Positions 44,392-53,477 are shown, counted from the stretch's first letter. The stretch is DNA of 64,000 nt from a bacterium (GCA_021850985.1 JAJZJX010000001.1:121389-185388); one strand, 5' to 3'. Made by a program: numbers and translations. Notes: generated by a model not told the origin, from the letters alone.

Positions 44392-44564
44392 ATTTATATT
44401 TTTGGATAGCGGTTAATATCCCAATTATTTCATTATTTGCATTGTTTAATTACGATGCCAAATTTTAGTAATATGTGTGCGGTTAAAATCGAAATAGGTG
44501 TCCAGTTGCGACAGAAACTTACAAGCTATTTTTTTAGAGCCGCAAACTTTTATTAAAAGGGCGG

Positions 44565-45473
44565 TTATTTTGCCGCATTTAACTTCTTTGATTGTTTTTT
44601 AATGATATCGAATTGCCAGGCAAGTTCTGAGATTATTTGGTTATTAGACGTTATAGTAATCTTTCCCAATAAATCTTCCCTATGTGAAATTATCCCTATA
44701 GATAATTCTTCGGATATCGCAAAACTGGCGTACGGCAACATTTTATCTAATTCGTTTTGAAAAACGTAAAATACATCGATATTATTTTTTGCCTGTTCAT
44801 TCATAATTTCTTTCATTTTGGTAAAATCATCCTCGTTCTTTAAAATAAATATTCGTTCGATATGAACGCCTCTTTTTGCCTGCCTGTAATTTTGCTGCGT
44901 GTGTTCTGTCACATCCTTGCCGTATCCCCAATAAAACGGTTCTATAAGATTGCTTACAACCTTAAACGACTGCCCCGGTTTTAATTCTTTCAATACAATT
45001 AATTTAGCGGCGTAAATATCATGAAAAATAAAATCTCCGCCTTTTTCCGCCTGCTTTAATAGGGTATGAATTTTTTCAAAATCTTCTATTGCTATTTTCG
45101 TCGAAATATCCGATTTTTTCTTTTTAAGCTTGTTATACAGCATTATAGTTTCATTAATAGAGATTTGTTCCCTGAGAGGCAGTTCCAGCGACGGAAAAGC
45201 AGCCTTTAATCTTTTTTCAAGATTATCGATGGCTATTACAATTTCCGCAAGAATAGCGGCTAATGCAAAAGCCAATACGATTACTATTTTCGTGGAAACG
45301 CTTAAATGGAAATATGCTCCTAACCAAAATGTGAAAACTATAAATAAAATGCCGAATATTCCTATTAGCAGGCGCAAAAATATAACCCTCGACATTACAT
45401 TTCCCCTTAATAATAAAATTAATATATTAATCGATGATATTTGTATTATACAAGATTTTATTATATCGGGCAA
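44565..45473 (-). CDS. Hypothetical membrane-anchored protein
   Basis: ORF 302 aa; two N-terminal TM helices then soluble domain. Confidence 0.6.
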   Translation of the reverse strand: MPDIIKSCIIQISSINILILLLRGNVMSRVIFLRLLIGIFGILFIVFTFWLGAYFHLSVSTKIVIVLAFALAAILAEIVIAIDNLEKRLKAAFPSLELPLREQISINETIMLYNKLKKKKSDISTKIAIEDFEKIHTLLKQAEKGGDFIFHDIYAAKLIVLKELKPGQSFKVVSNLIEPFYWGYGKDVTEHTQQNYRQAKRGVHIERIFILKNEDDFTKMKEIMNEQAKNNIDVFYVFQNELDKMLPYASFAISEELSIGIISHREDLLGKITITSNNQIISELAWQFDIIKKQSKKLNAAK

Positions 45474-45664
45474 TATTGCGTCGCTTCATTAGCAGCTATT
45501 TTTACCTGTTTTGGGTTCAGGCGGCATTTAACCGCCTTTCAAGGCAAATACTTTAAGGATCGAGAAAGCTTTTTTAATAGAAATAACAATTCAATATTAA
45601 ATTAAAATAAATTATATTTTTTTATCAATATTTATTTCAATAATGTCTAAAATAATTCTTTAAA

Positions 45665-46129
45665 TTATTTAATTAGTATAAAGTAAAATAAAGGCAGGCA
45701 AAGCAGTTCGTTTAGCAAAAACAGTTTTACCGACCATTTATGCAGGCTGTTAAACTTTTTTCTTTTCGGGTCGTTCTGCGGAGTATCGTCGATTGAACCC
45801 ATTTGCTCTTTAAGTGCGTTCATTTTTTTAGAAATGAAATTTTCGGAAAACAGCAATACAATAAGTATTATTATAGGAAGAACGAAAATGCTTAATACTG
45901 CGGCTTTTTTTGCATATAATATATAACCTGCAGCTATCATCAAAATCTGGGTAATATATCCGATTATGGAAAATTTGCCGAGAAGCGCGCCGACCATGCT
46001 GCCTGCTTCATGTCTAGACTTTAATGTTTTAAAGATATAAGGTGCGGCTATATAGCCTATAAATATACTTGAACCGAAAAAAATCGATAAACAGAATGTA
46101 TAAGCATATAATAAAACATTAATAAACAT
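45665..46129 (-). CDS. DUF4149-like membrane protein
   Basis: ORF 154 aa; four TM helices; FFGSSIFIGYIAAPYIF. Confidence 0.55.
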   Translation of the reverse strand: MFINVLLYAYTFCLSIFFGSSIFIGYIAAPYIFKTLKSRHEAGSMVGALLGKFSIIGYITQILMIAAGYILYAKKAAVLSIFVLPIIILIVLLFSENFISKKMNALKEQMGSIDDTPQNDPKRKKFNSLHKWSVKLFLLNELLCLPLFYFILIK

Positions 46130-46194
46130 TTGCTGCCCCCAAAATTTATTATAATAATTTTAAATTTATTTATATTTATGCTACTTTAAAGATT

Positions 46195-46593
46195 TTATCT
46201 TTGAAATTTTAAAACGTTAAGCATTGGGCAATCGCCTTTATCCGTTTTTTTTGCTTCGCATTGGGATATAAGGTCAAGAAGCTCTTTTCGTATAATGCTT
46301 AATGAATTAATTTTTTTGTCGATTTCCGTAACCTTTTCCTGTGCCAGTTTTTTAACTCTGGAGCATGTGTTATTTTTTTCGTTGTCTATAGAAAAAATTT
46401 CCGCTATCTGTTTTAACGAAAACCCTATTTCTTTAGCATGTTTTATAAAACGCAAAACTTCGACGGCTTTTACGGGATATATTCTGTAGCCGGCTTCATT
46501 AGTAGCCGGTTTGTCTATTAATCCTATGCGTTCGTAGTATCTTACCGTCTGCACGTTTACCCCAGCCTCTTTGGCTAACTGTCCTATAGTCAT
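46195..46593 (-). CDS. merR: MerR-family transcriptional regulator (Hg/heavy-metal type)
   Basis: TIGQLAKEAGVNVQTVRYYERIGLI; three Cys in C-terminal half (TCSR, QCEAK, DCPML). Confidence 0.8.
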   Translation of the reverse strand: MTIGQLAKEAGVNVQTVRYYERIGLIDKPATNEAGYRIYPVKAVEVLRFIKHAKEIGFSLKQIAEIFSIDNEKNNTCSRVKKLAQEKVTEIDKKINSLSIIRKELLDLISQCEAKKTDKGDCPMLNVLKFQR

Positions 46594-46600
46594 TTATTAT

Positions 46601-47332
46601 TTACTTATAGATTATTTTAAATTTTGCTATCAGCCTGAAATTACCTTTTTTACCATCGTTATAATCTGTTTTATAGAACAATATTTGTTCTAAAGCGATT
46701 TTTTTCGATTTATATTTAAAAGATTCGATATTTTTAACTTCTTCGATTTTCGATAGAAATAAATATATATCAGTATCGTTTTTCAAATTCAAATTTTCTA
46801 TTAAACGGATAATTTCTGCGGCGTTAAAAGCCGCACGCGTAACTACGGCTGTTATTTGGTCATAATCTTTATAATTAAAAATATTAATATTTAAACATTT
46901 AAAATTGTTGAGACCCAATTTTCTTGCTACGGCTTTTTGAAAATTGCATTTTTTTAATACAGATTCTACGGAAATAATTTTTAAATCGGGCATTAATATA
47001 TTTATAATCACTCCTGGAAAACCTGCTCCAGAGCCTATGTCTAATATATAACCGCCGGTATTTGACGACAGCGTCCCCAGCGGGCTTAAAATTTTTATTA
47101 AATATGCGCTGTCAATAACATGCTTTTTAATAAATTCATCAATATCGGTAACGGTTGTTAAATTTATCTTTTTATTCCATTCTAAAAGCTCTTCGTAATA
47201 TAAATAAATTTTATCGATTTTTTCTTTTAAATTTTCAACATTGTTTTTATTGCCCGAAGGCAAAATACCGTAAGCTAATAAATAATTGTAAATGTTATCG
47301 GTAAATATATTCTTTGAAGAGGTATTGTCCAT
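46601..47332 (-). CDS. rsmG: 16S rRNA (guanine527-N7)-methyltransferase RsmG
   Basis: ORF 243 aa; LDIGSGAGFPGVIINIL; WNKKINLTTVTDIDEFIKKHVIDS. Confidence 0.92.
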   Translation of the reverse strand: MDNTSSKNIFTDNIYNYLLAYGILPSGNKNNVENLKEKIDKIYLYYEELLEWNKKINLTTVTDIDEFIKKHVIDSAYLIKILSPLGTLSSNTGGYILDIGSGAGFPGVIINILMPDLKIISVESVLKKCNFQKAVARKLGLNNFKCLNINIFNYKDYDQITAVVTRAAFNAAEIIRLIENLNLKNDTDIYLFLSKIEEVKNIESFKYKSKKIALEQILFYKTDYNDGKKGNFRLIAKFKIIYK

Positions 47333-47386
47333 AATTTCATGATTTAAGCGTATATTTTAAGCATAATATGTGAAAAATCTTTATTT

Positions 47387-47902
47387 TTATGTTTCACGTG
47401 AAACAGATGAAATACTGAGAAATTTTTGCATTATTTCATGTTTTTCTTCTTGCGATAATTGCATATCCGCCATGTTGAACAATATCTGCTCTTCTTTATC
47501 AATATGTTCGGATAAAAGTTTAAAAAAAGCAAACCCGTCGTTTAAAATCGAATTAAATTCTTTAGTGGTTTGATAACTTTTAATTTTAGATTTAAATTCA
47601 GAGGAAATTTCTCTGCTCTGTTTATGTTCTAACAGCATTACATGAATAGGACCTGTTTCCGTTCCTATATATTTGCCGAGAACGGGGAACAGTCCGTCCT
47701 CTTCTTTTTTAAAATGGACTTCTAAGTCTTTGTCTATAAAAGCCGTTATTTCGTTAAGCTGGTTGATTAAGTTGTTTCTTAAGCCTTCAGAAGACACCCT
47801 GCCTATTTTTTTTAAATATTCTTCAAGGTTATTCAAGACGCTTCTAACGATTTCATGGTCGCTTTTTAAGGCGATAATAGGGTCTATTGATGAAGTTTCC
47901 AT
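47387..47902 (-). CDS. Hemerythrin-domain protein
   Basis: ORF 171 aa; HxxxE-type motifs (DLEVHFKKEEDGLFPVLG, HVMLLEHKQSR, LLSEHIDKEEQILF). Confidence 0.82.
   Translation of the reverse strand: METSSIDPIIALKSDHEIVRSVLNNLEEYLKKIGRVSSEGLRNNLINQLNEITAFIDKDLEVHFKKEEDGLFPVLGKYIGTETGPIHVMLLEHKQSREISSEFKSKIKSYQTTKEFNSILNDGFAFFKLLSEHIDKEEQILFNMADMQLSQEEKHEIMQKFLSISSVSRET
47390..47405. promoter_or_regulatory. parS: parS site (perfect 16-mer), inside the hemerythrin gene 3' end
   Basis: tgtttcacgtgaaaca; encodes ..VSRET* of the hemerythrin protein; about 58 bp upstream of rsmG. Confidence 0.92.
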
Positions 47903-48108
47903 TATAATATCTCCGCGCTATAAGTTTTTAACCATAAATAATTCCTATAAATAATAATACATCAAAGATTATATTCTATCAATACTAATTTCAAGGTAAT
48001 TAAATTAATTTTATTTATTTAAATTTTAATTCATTTTTGACGACAGGTTAAATTGTGGTATAATAAAAAATAATTTGTTAAAATTAATATTAACAGGGGT
48101 TAAAAAAA

Positions 48109-48558
48109 ATGGCTGAAGTACAGGGCTGCGAACTTCCCGAAGATTTATATTACGACGTAGAAAAAGATACGTGGGCAAAACCTTTAGGCGATAATATAGT
48201 TATGCTTGGCATGACGGATGTTGCGCAAACGCAGGCAGGAAAGATACTGCACGTTACTTTTAAAAAACTCGGCAGCATAGTTCAAAAAAGAGGAAATACC
48301 GCTACTATAGAAAGCGGAAAATGGGTAGGCCCTATTCCTTCTCCAGTATCAGGCGAAATAATTGAAGTAAACGAAGCGCTGCTGAAAGATCCTCTATTAT
48401 TAAATTTATCTCCTTATACCGATGCCTGGGTTTGCAAAGTTAAGGCTTCAGATATAAATGAATTAAAAACTCTGTTGACAGGGAAAGAAGCTGTAGAAAA
48501 ATACAGGGAAAAAATAATTAAAGAGCAGATTCAATGTATGAGATGTTCCAGCCAGTAA
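48109..48558 (+). CDS. GcvH-like / LbpA-type lipoate-binding protein
   Basis: ORF 149 aa; TATIESGKWVGPIPSPVSGEI lipoyl site; C-terminal CMRC. Confidence 0.75.
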   Translation: MAEVQGCELPEDLYYDVEKDTWAKPLGDNIVMLGMTDVAQTQAGKILHVTFKKLGSIVQKRGNTATIESGKWVGPIPSPVSGEIIEVNEALLKDPLLLNLSPYTDAWVCKVKASDINELKTLLTGKEAVEKYREKIIKEQIQCMRCSSQ

Positions 48559-48585
48559 TCACTTAAATATTACAAATTTTTTTTT

Positions 48586-48849
48586 ATGGAAAATAAAAAA
48601 CACGACGTAATACTTCTTGTTTCTAAATGGTGCGAGGAATGTGTTCCTGCGGATAACGCTTGGAAAAGATTGGCAGAAGAAAGAAAGGATTTTAACTATA
48701 GGTCTTTAGATGTTTCGGAACCTGAAGGCAGAAGGTTTTCTATCGAATTATATATAAGAAGCGTTCCTTCCACGCTAATTGACGGAAAACTTGCATTTGT
48801 AGGTATCCCTACTAAAGAGGAAGCTTCTGAATTATTAGATTTGTCTTAA
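48586..48849 (+). CDS. Thioredoxin/glutaredoxin-fold protein
   Basis: ORF 87 aa; SKWCEECVPADNAW, RSVPSTLIDGKLAFVG. Confidence 0.78.
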   Translation: MENKKHDVILLVSKWCEECVPADNAWKRLAEERKDFNYRSLDVSEPEGRRFSIELYIRSVPSTLIDGKLAFVGIPTKEEASELLDLS

Positions 48850-48862
48850 AGCCGGAATTACT

Positions 48863-48932
48863 TGGAATAGGTGTTAAATAATTGATTTAATAAGAAAATA
48901 TCTGCAAAAAAATTAATCTGACACCTTTTCCG
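48863..48932. repeat. Degenerate GGAAAAGGTGTCAGAT...ATCTGACACCTTTTCC inverted element
   Basis: ggaataggtgttaaat / attaatctgacaccttttcc; same family as 50826-50916. Confidence 0.65.
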
Positions 48933-48954
48933 AAGGTATTTATTTTAAGATTAT

Positions 48955-49347
48955 TTGAAATTTTTGGAGGTTAAAATGGCTAAAATAGCTATTATAGTTT
49001 TAGAAGGACCGGCACTTGAGGAGTCAGTTGCAAAAATAAGGCATGCTATGATTTATTCCAAAGAAATTAAATTATCCGGAAATGAAATAACGCTCATTTT
49101 TGACGGCAACGGTACAAAGTGGCTCGATATTATTTCAAACGAAACTTCTAAATTCGATTTTCTGAATAAACTCTTTAAAGAAATAACGGAAATGGGTATA
49201 GTGTATAAAGCATGCGGTTTTTGCTCCGCCAGGAAGGAAGTTAAAGAAAGCTTATCTGCAAAAAATATCCAGTTTTTATCTGAGTTTGAGGGACATCCGG
49301 ACGTTGGAAAGCTGATAAACGAGGGCTGGCAAATTATCGTTATTTAA
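48955..49347 (+). CDS. DsrE-family-like protein
   Basis: ORF 130 aa (probably starts MAKIAIIV at 48976); VYKACGFCSARKEV; DsrE-like fold pattern. Confidence 0.65.
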   Translation: MKFLEVKMAKIAIIVLEGPALEESVAKIRHAMIYSKEIKLSGNEITLIFDGNGTKWLDIISNETSKFDFLNKLFKEITEMGIVYKACGFCSARKEVKESLSAKNIQFLSEFEGHPDVGKLINEGWQIIVI

Positions 49348-49366
49348 CTCAAAAAGGTGATTAAAA

Positions 49367-49585
49367 ATGAAAAAAATAAAAATAGAAGTAGGCGGTATGA
49401 CTTGCGAGCATTGCGTAGCAAGGGTTAACAAATTTGTAAAAAACGTAAACGGCGTAAAAGACGTTAAAACTTCATTGAAGGAAAATAAATCTTATATCGA
49501 GACAAACGACGATGTTTCCGTTGATTCTATAAAATCGGCTATAGAAGATGCAGGGTATAAGCCAGGTAAATACGAAATTGGATAA
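49367..49585 (+). CDS. HMA-domain metal chaperone (CopZ/MerP-like, no signal peptide)
   Basis: GMTCEHCVARVNKFV. Confidence 0.9.
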   Translation: MKKIKIEVGGMTCEHCVARVNKFVKNVNGVKDVKTSLKENKSYIETNDDVSVDSIKSAIEDAGYKPGKYEIG

Positions 49586-49605
49586 AGCTTATTAACTAAC
49601 ATTGT

Positions 49606-50178
49606 CTATAAATTCAGTAAGTAATTTTTAAGATTATGAAAACAGTCTTTAAGTAATTCTTCGCTTTGAGATGACTTAGAAAGCATAATGCAGCCTTCGA
49701 ACGAGCCTATTATGAAACTTGCAACGCTTTTTACGTCGGTCTTTTTATCTATTATTTTTTTTGTTACGGCGTTTTCTAAAGCTTTCTCTATATAACCATG
49801 CCATAAATTTATTACTTCGTTTATATATTTAGCCAAAATCTCATCTTTTGCAGACAGTTCAAGCATTAAATTGCCGACCGGACAGCCGTTTTTTGCTAAT
49901 CTTTTGCCGTTTTTACGATAAATTTCGTCGATAACTTTAATTATTGCGGAAATCGGGTTTTCGGCATTGCTTATGCCGCTCCAATTATCAGAATAAGCGG
50001 GTTTAATGACTTCTTCTATTACTGCGGCGGCAATATCTCTTTTTGATTTAAAGTGATAATAAACACACCCTTTGGTAGCATTAATTTTATCCAGTATATC
50101 TTGAATGCCCATGCCTTCATAGCCTTTTTCTAAAAGAAGGCTGTATGCGGCATCTATTATTTCTTCTCTTTTAAGCAA
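49606..50178 (-). CDS. TetR/AcrR-family regulator
   Basis: N-terminal HTH REEIIDAAYSLLLEKGYEGMGIQDIL..YYHFKSK. Confidence 0.88.
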   Translation of the reverse strand: MLKREEIIDAAYSLLLEKGYEGMGIQDILDKINATKGCVYYHFKSKRDIAAAVIEEVIKPAYSDNWSGISNAENPISAIIKVIDEIYRKNGKRLAKNGCPVGNLMLELSAKDEILAKYINEVINLWHGYIEKALENAVTKKIIDKKTDVKSVASFIIGSFEGCIMLSKSSQSEELLKDCFHNLKNYLLNL

Positions 50179-50304
50179 TTTTAATTTCCTAAAAACGGCT
50201 AATCCGTTTTAAATTTTAATTATAAATTTTTATATTAAACGCATATTGCTATTGTTATAATTCCTTAATTTTATAATTATATGCGGATTAGCCGTTAAAA
50301 TAAA

Positions 50305-50658
50305 CTAAAAAGTTATGGGCTGATATCCGTCTGCCATAAATCCGGCTATTGCCTGTCCTACGTGAACGAGTTCCATTTTCTTGCTTGTTAAAATAGGGGC
50401 TATCCCGTATCCTTCGGCTATGGCAACGCAAGCCTGAGGAACGATATTATTTGCGAGAACCTGATCGTAGGCTTCAAGTATTTCTTTGTCATCCGTTTTT
50501 GCGATAAATTCTTCTCCTGGACCAAAAAATACGAGTTTCACGTCTTCAAAAGCCCCGCCGTTTTTTGTTCTCCATGCAAAATTAAGTCCTACTTTAACTT
50601 TTGCCGAATCGTTGCCGCCCGATAAAATAATTACTAAAGCTTTTGCTTTCGACATAAT
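50305..50658 (-). CDS. DsrE-family protein
   Basis: ORF 50305-50709; likely start MSKAKALVIILSGG at about 50655; DsrE-like LVFFGPGEEF. Confidence 0.65.
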   Translation of the reverse strand: MMSKAKALVIILSGGNDSAKVKVGLNFAWRTKNGGAFEDVKLVFFGPGEEFIAKTDDKEILEAYDQVLANNIVPQACVAIAEGYGIAPILTSKKMELVHVGQAIAGFMADGYQPITF

Positions 50659-50825
50659 AAATCCTCCTTTAATGAATGATAATAATTTTATTTTAAGGCG
50701 GTAATACAAACATACCGACCAGTTTGTATTTTATAACAGTAATATAAAAATGTCAAATTAATTTCCTTAATCCTGCAATAGAAAATATTTATTAATTTCT
50801 TTATCAGGTTAAGCAAAGTATGAGA

Positions 50826-50916
50826 GGAAAAGGTGTCAGATTTTATTTTTTTGCATGCGAAATAGTTCGAATAACAAAAAAATATCTGCAAAAAAATAAA
50901 ATCTGACACCTTTTCC
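50826..50916. repeat. 30-bp perfect inverted repeat (GGAAAAGGTGTCAGATTTTATTTTTTTGCA)
   Basis: Left arm 50826-50855, right arm 50887-50916, 31-nt spacer. Confidence 0.95.
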
Positions 50917-50956
50917 GAAAATAGGTTAACAAATATAAAATATGGAGTTCAAAATA

Positions 50957-51007
50957 ATTCCCTAACCGCTTTATTGAAATAAATAGAAAAACGGTTAGGG
51001 AGTTTTT
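50957..51007. terminator. Strong hairpin downstream of precursor peptide 1
   Basis: tccctaaccg (50959-50968) / cggttaggga (50992-51001), flanking T-run. Confidence 0.65.
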
Positions 51008-51026
51008 AATCAAACGCAAACTGCGC

Positions 51027-51146
51027 TTATTTGCACTCCTTTCAGGAATAGCAAGAATCCTTTAAGCCGTAATCTTTGTTAATTAATGAATAAAATTCTT
51101 CTGCCTGAATTTCTGCAAACATTGGCGCATCATACACTTTTTTCAT
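51027..51146 (-). CDS. RiPP-like precursor peptide 1 with in-frame TGA (candidate selenocysteine at residue 35)
   Basis: AAAGGAGGTGA Shine-Dalgarno; MKKVYDAPMFAEIQAEEFYSLINKDYGLKDSCYS-[TGA]-KECK*; TGA at 51042-51044; 39 codons, same as paralogs. Confidence 0.8.
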
Positions 51147-51164
51147 AAAAGTCACCTCCTTTTG

Positions 51165-51425
51165 TTATTCGTTATCATAAATGTATTTTTTGCTTAAAAG
51201 CTTTTGAATCAAGGCTTCGAAGTCTTTTTTCGCTTCCTGCTCCGTTACGTTAAATTCCTGCATTATCGTTGACAATATGTTTTCGTTCGTTGTGCGTCCG
51301 TCGCATAAGGATAAGATTTTATAAGATATTTCGTTAAGCTTATAAATATCGCCGGTTGCGTTATCAAAAAAAATATAGTACGTTTCGTCTTGTTTGATAG
51401 ACACTGTATCCGAAAGTTTTAGCAT
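51165..51425 (-). CDS. PqqD-like RiPP recognition element protein
   Basis: ORF 86 aa; YYIFFDNATGDIYKLNEISYKILSLCDGRTTNENIL. Confidence 0.8.
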   Translation of the reverse strand: MLKLSDTVSIKQDETYYIFFDNATGDIYKLNEISYKILSLCDGRTTNENILSTIMQEFNVTEQEAKKDFEALIQKLLSKKYIYDNE

Positions 51426-51453
51426 TTCATCATTCCTTTTAAAAATTATATTT

Positions 51454-52485
51454 TTATATCCAGCACTGAGGATCTTTTGAATTTAAATCGTGATTATAAT
51501 AATAGCTTATGGCTTTGCATCCGCCGCATCTATCGGAATGAGAACAGCCTGCACATTCGTTTTTTCCGCTCCTTTTCCTTAAATTCCATAAAATATCGGA
51601 ATTATACCATATCTTAAATAATCCGTCCGTTAAAATATTTCCAAGCGGAAGAAAAAGCCTTCTGCAAGGAAGCAGAGTTCCATCATGCATTATACATAGG
51701 GAAGATAAACCGATAGGGCAATATCCGCCGGCATTTTCGTCTATCAGGTTCCATAACGGGCGCGACGTCGAAAGTTTAGTATTTCTATTTTTAAATTCTA
51801 TTTTTGATTTTTCGTAAACATCAAAATATATTTTTTTTAAATCTTTAGCTTCAATAAAAAATTCTTCTTTTTCCTTATCGTTCATTGTGGTCATTCTTTC
51901 TACCGTCAGTGCGTCTATATCAAGCGAAGCTGCCAATTCCGGCATTTTAGAGGCTGATGCGGCATTTTTTTTATGAAGCGTAAACATCAAAACGGTTTTT
52001 ATTCCCGAATTTTTTAACATTGCAACCGCGCTTACCGTTTTTAAAAACGCCCCATCCCCTCTTATTGCATCATGCGTTTTTTCATCGTGTCCGTCAAGCG
52101 ATACTTGAATTTCGGATAATTTTTTATAAGTTTTCAGTTTTTCGATTAACTCATCATTAATTAAAGTTCCGTTTGTCAGAACGGCGATATTTTTAAAATT
52201 ATCCGAATTTTCGATTAAATCTATTAAATAAAAAAGTCCTTCCGGTTTTAAAAAAGGCTCCCCTCCGGTCAGAGAAACGTAGCATTTCATATTCCATTTA
52301 GCCATTGCTTCGTCTAATTTTTTAAATATAGCGTTAAGAATATCGAAATCGATGTTTTTATTGTTGTATCCGTTTTGATAGCAATGTTTGCATCTTAAAT
52401 TGCAGGAATCTATAAAATGCCATTGCACATAAAATTCATTGTCCGTTTTTTTATTATTATAAGCATCCATAATTAAATTATACAA
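51454..52485 (-). CDS. Radical SAM/SPASM peptide maturase
   Basis: CNLRCKHCY; SLTGGEPFLKP; C-terminal SPASM-like cysteines CPIG..CIMHDGTLLPCRR..CAGCSHSDRCGGC. Confidence 0.9.
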   Translation of the reverse strand: MYNLIMDAYNNKKTDNEFYVQWHFIDSCNLRCKHCYQNGYNNKNIDFDILNAIFKKLDEAMAKWNMKCYVSLTGGEPFLKPEGLFYLIDLIENSDNFKNIAVLTNGTLINDELIEKLKTYKKLSEIQVSLDGHDEKTHDAIRGDGAFLKTVSAVAMLKNSGIKTVLMFTLHKKNAASASKMPELAASLDIDALTVERMTTMNDKEKEEFFIEAKDLKKIYFDVYEKSKIEFKNRNTKLSTSRPLWNLIDENAGGYCPIGLSSLCIMHDGTLLPCRRLFLPLGNILTDGLFKIWYNSDILWNLRKRSGKNECAGCSHSDRCGGCKAISYYYNHDLNSKDPQCWI

Positions 52486-52546
52486 TAGATTTTAAAATTT
52501 TCTATTCTTTTTGCCAAAGTAAAATTTAGTATGCCACCGCATAAAT

Positions 52547-52583
52547 ATAAAATCAACGCCTTTAAATAAGACGTTGATTTTAT
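52547..52583 (-). terminator. Hairpin downstream of precursor peptide 2
   Basis: ataaaatcaacg (52547-52558) / cgttgattttat (52572-52583), perfect 12 bp. Confidence 0.65.
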
Positions 52584-52603
52584 GGAAATTTAAATTTTTA
52601 AAT

Positions 52604-52723
52604 TTAAAAACAAGCTCTGCAGGTGCGGCATGAATTTGCGTCTCTATAACTTTTCATAATAATGCGATTAAATTCTTCCGCTGAAATTTCTTTAAATAAC
52701 GGTATTTCATATATGCTTTTCAA
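52604..52723 (-). CDS. RiPP-like precursor peptide 2 (39 aa, CxxCxxC)
   Basis: TTG start after AAGGGGGTG; MKSIYEIPLFKEISAEEFNRIIMKSYRDANSCRTCRACF*; paralog of peptides 1 and 3. Confidence 0.88.
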   Translation of the reverse strand: MKSIYEIPLFKEISAEEFNRIIMKSYRDANSCRTCRACF

Positions 52724-52759
52724 TTCGATTCACCCCCTTTTCTTTTATTATTTTATATT

Positions 52760-53389
52760 TTATGGATAAGTAGGGTATGACACATTGACAACAGGCCAAT
52801 TAATTAACATTTTGCGTAAACGGTTTTTTTGCTGCGCTGTCAGTATCCGCATAGCATCAATGTGTGCGCTAATAATTTTTTCTCCCACTATTTTTTCTGT
52901 ATTTTCAAATATCTTTTCGTATTTTATTAATTTGCTTTTACTTGGATTGTTTTTCAAGACCTCCATATAAAACATTTTTCTTGATTTGTTTAAAGTATTT
53001 ATTAAAGGGACACTTTCCCTTAGCACTTTTTTTACTATCATAGCTTCCTGTTTTATCTGATTAGAGTTTAGTTTTAAAATTTTACTATTCATAAACATCA
53101 AATGTGCACCTGGATATGTCTTATAAAAGAAGGGCATAATCAATATCGCATGGATGTAAGGCTGCCAAAACGGTATCAACCTGTGTATCTTCATTAAAGT
53201 AGATCTATTTATAAGCTTATTCATTAAAGTGCTTTTTTTTCCGGCCATTGCCGCGTTATGACCTGTTGGCATATTGTTTCCGCATGGATTTTTCATCATT
53301 GCAAAACTTGATTGTGTAATGCCGAAACTTATAAAAATTAGTAAAAGCAGCAATAAGAAGGGATAATTTTTTTTAATCATAATCAACAT
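52760..53389 (-). CDS. Secreted Spy/CpxP-like (LTxxQ-type) protein with N-terminal MKNPCGN motif
   Basis: Signal peptide; MMKNPCGNNMPTGHN near predicted mature N-terminus; LTAQQ motif. Confidence 0.55.
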   Translation of the reverse strand: MLIMIKKNYPFLLLLLLIFISFGITQSSFAMMKNPCGNNMPTGHNAAMAGKKSTLMNKLINRSTLMKIHRLIPFWQPYIHAILIMPFFYKTYPGAHLMFMNSKILKLNSNQIKQEAMIVKKVLRESVPLINTLNKSRKMFYMEVLKNNPSKSKLIKYEKIFENTEKIVGEKIISAHIDAMRILTAQQKNRLRKMLINWPVVNVSYPTYP

Positions 53390-53414
53390 CTCCTATTATT
53401 AATCATTAACATTA

Positions 53415-53477
53415 ATTAATTCATTCAGCCTACTTATAATCCTGCATATTGAAAAAATGAAGGCTGAATGAATTAAT
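53415..53477 (-). terminator. 17-bp perfect hairpin downstream of precursor peptide 3
   Basis: attaattcattcagcct (53415-53431) / aggctgaatgaattaat (53461-53477). Confidence 0.65.

Noticed and set aside
48109-48558. Standard glycine cleavage H protein
   Set aside because: The ESGKWVGPIPSPVSG site, a C-terminal CMRC and lack of gcvT/gcvP nearby fit an LbpA-like protein better, though not proven.
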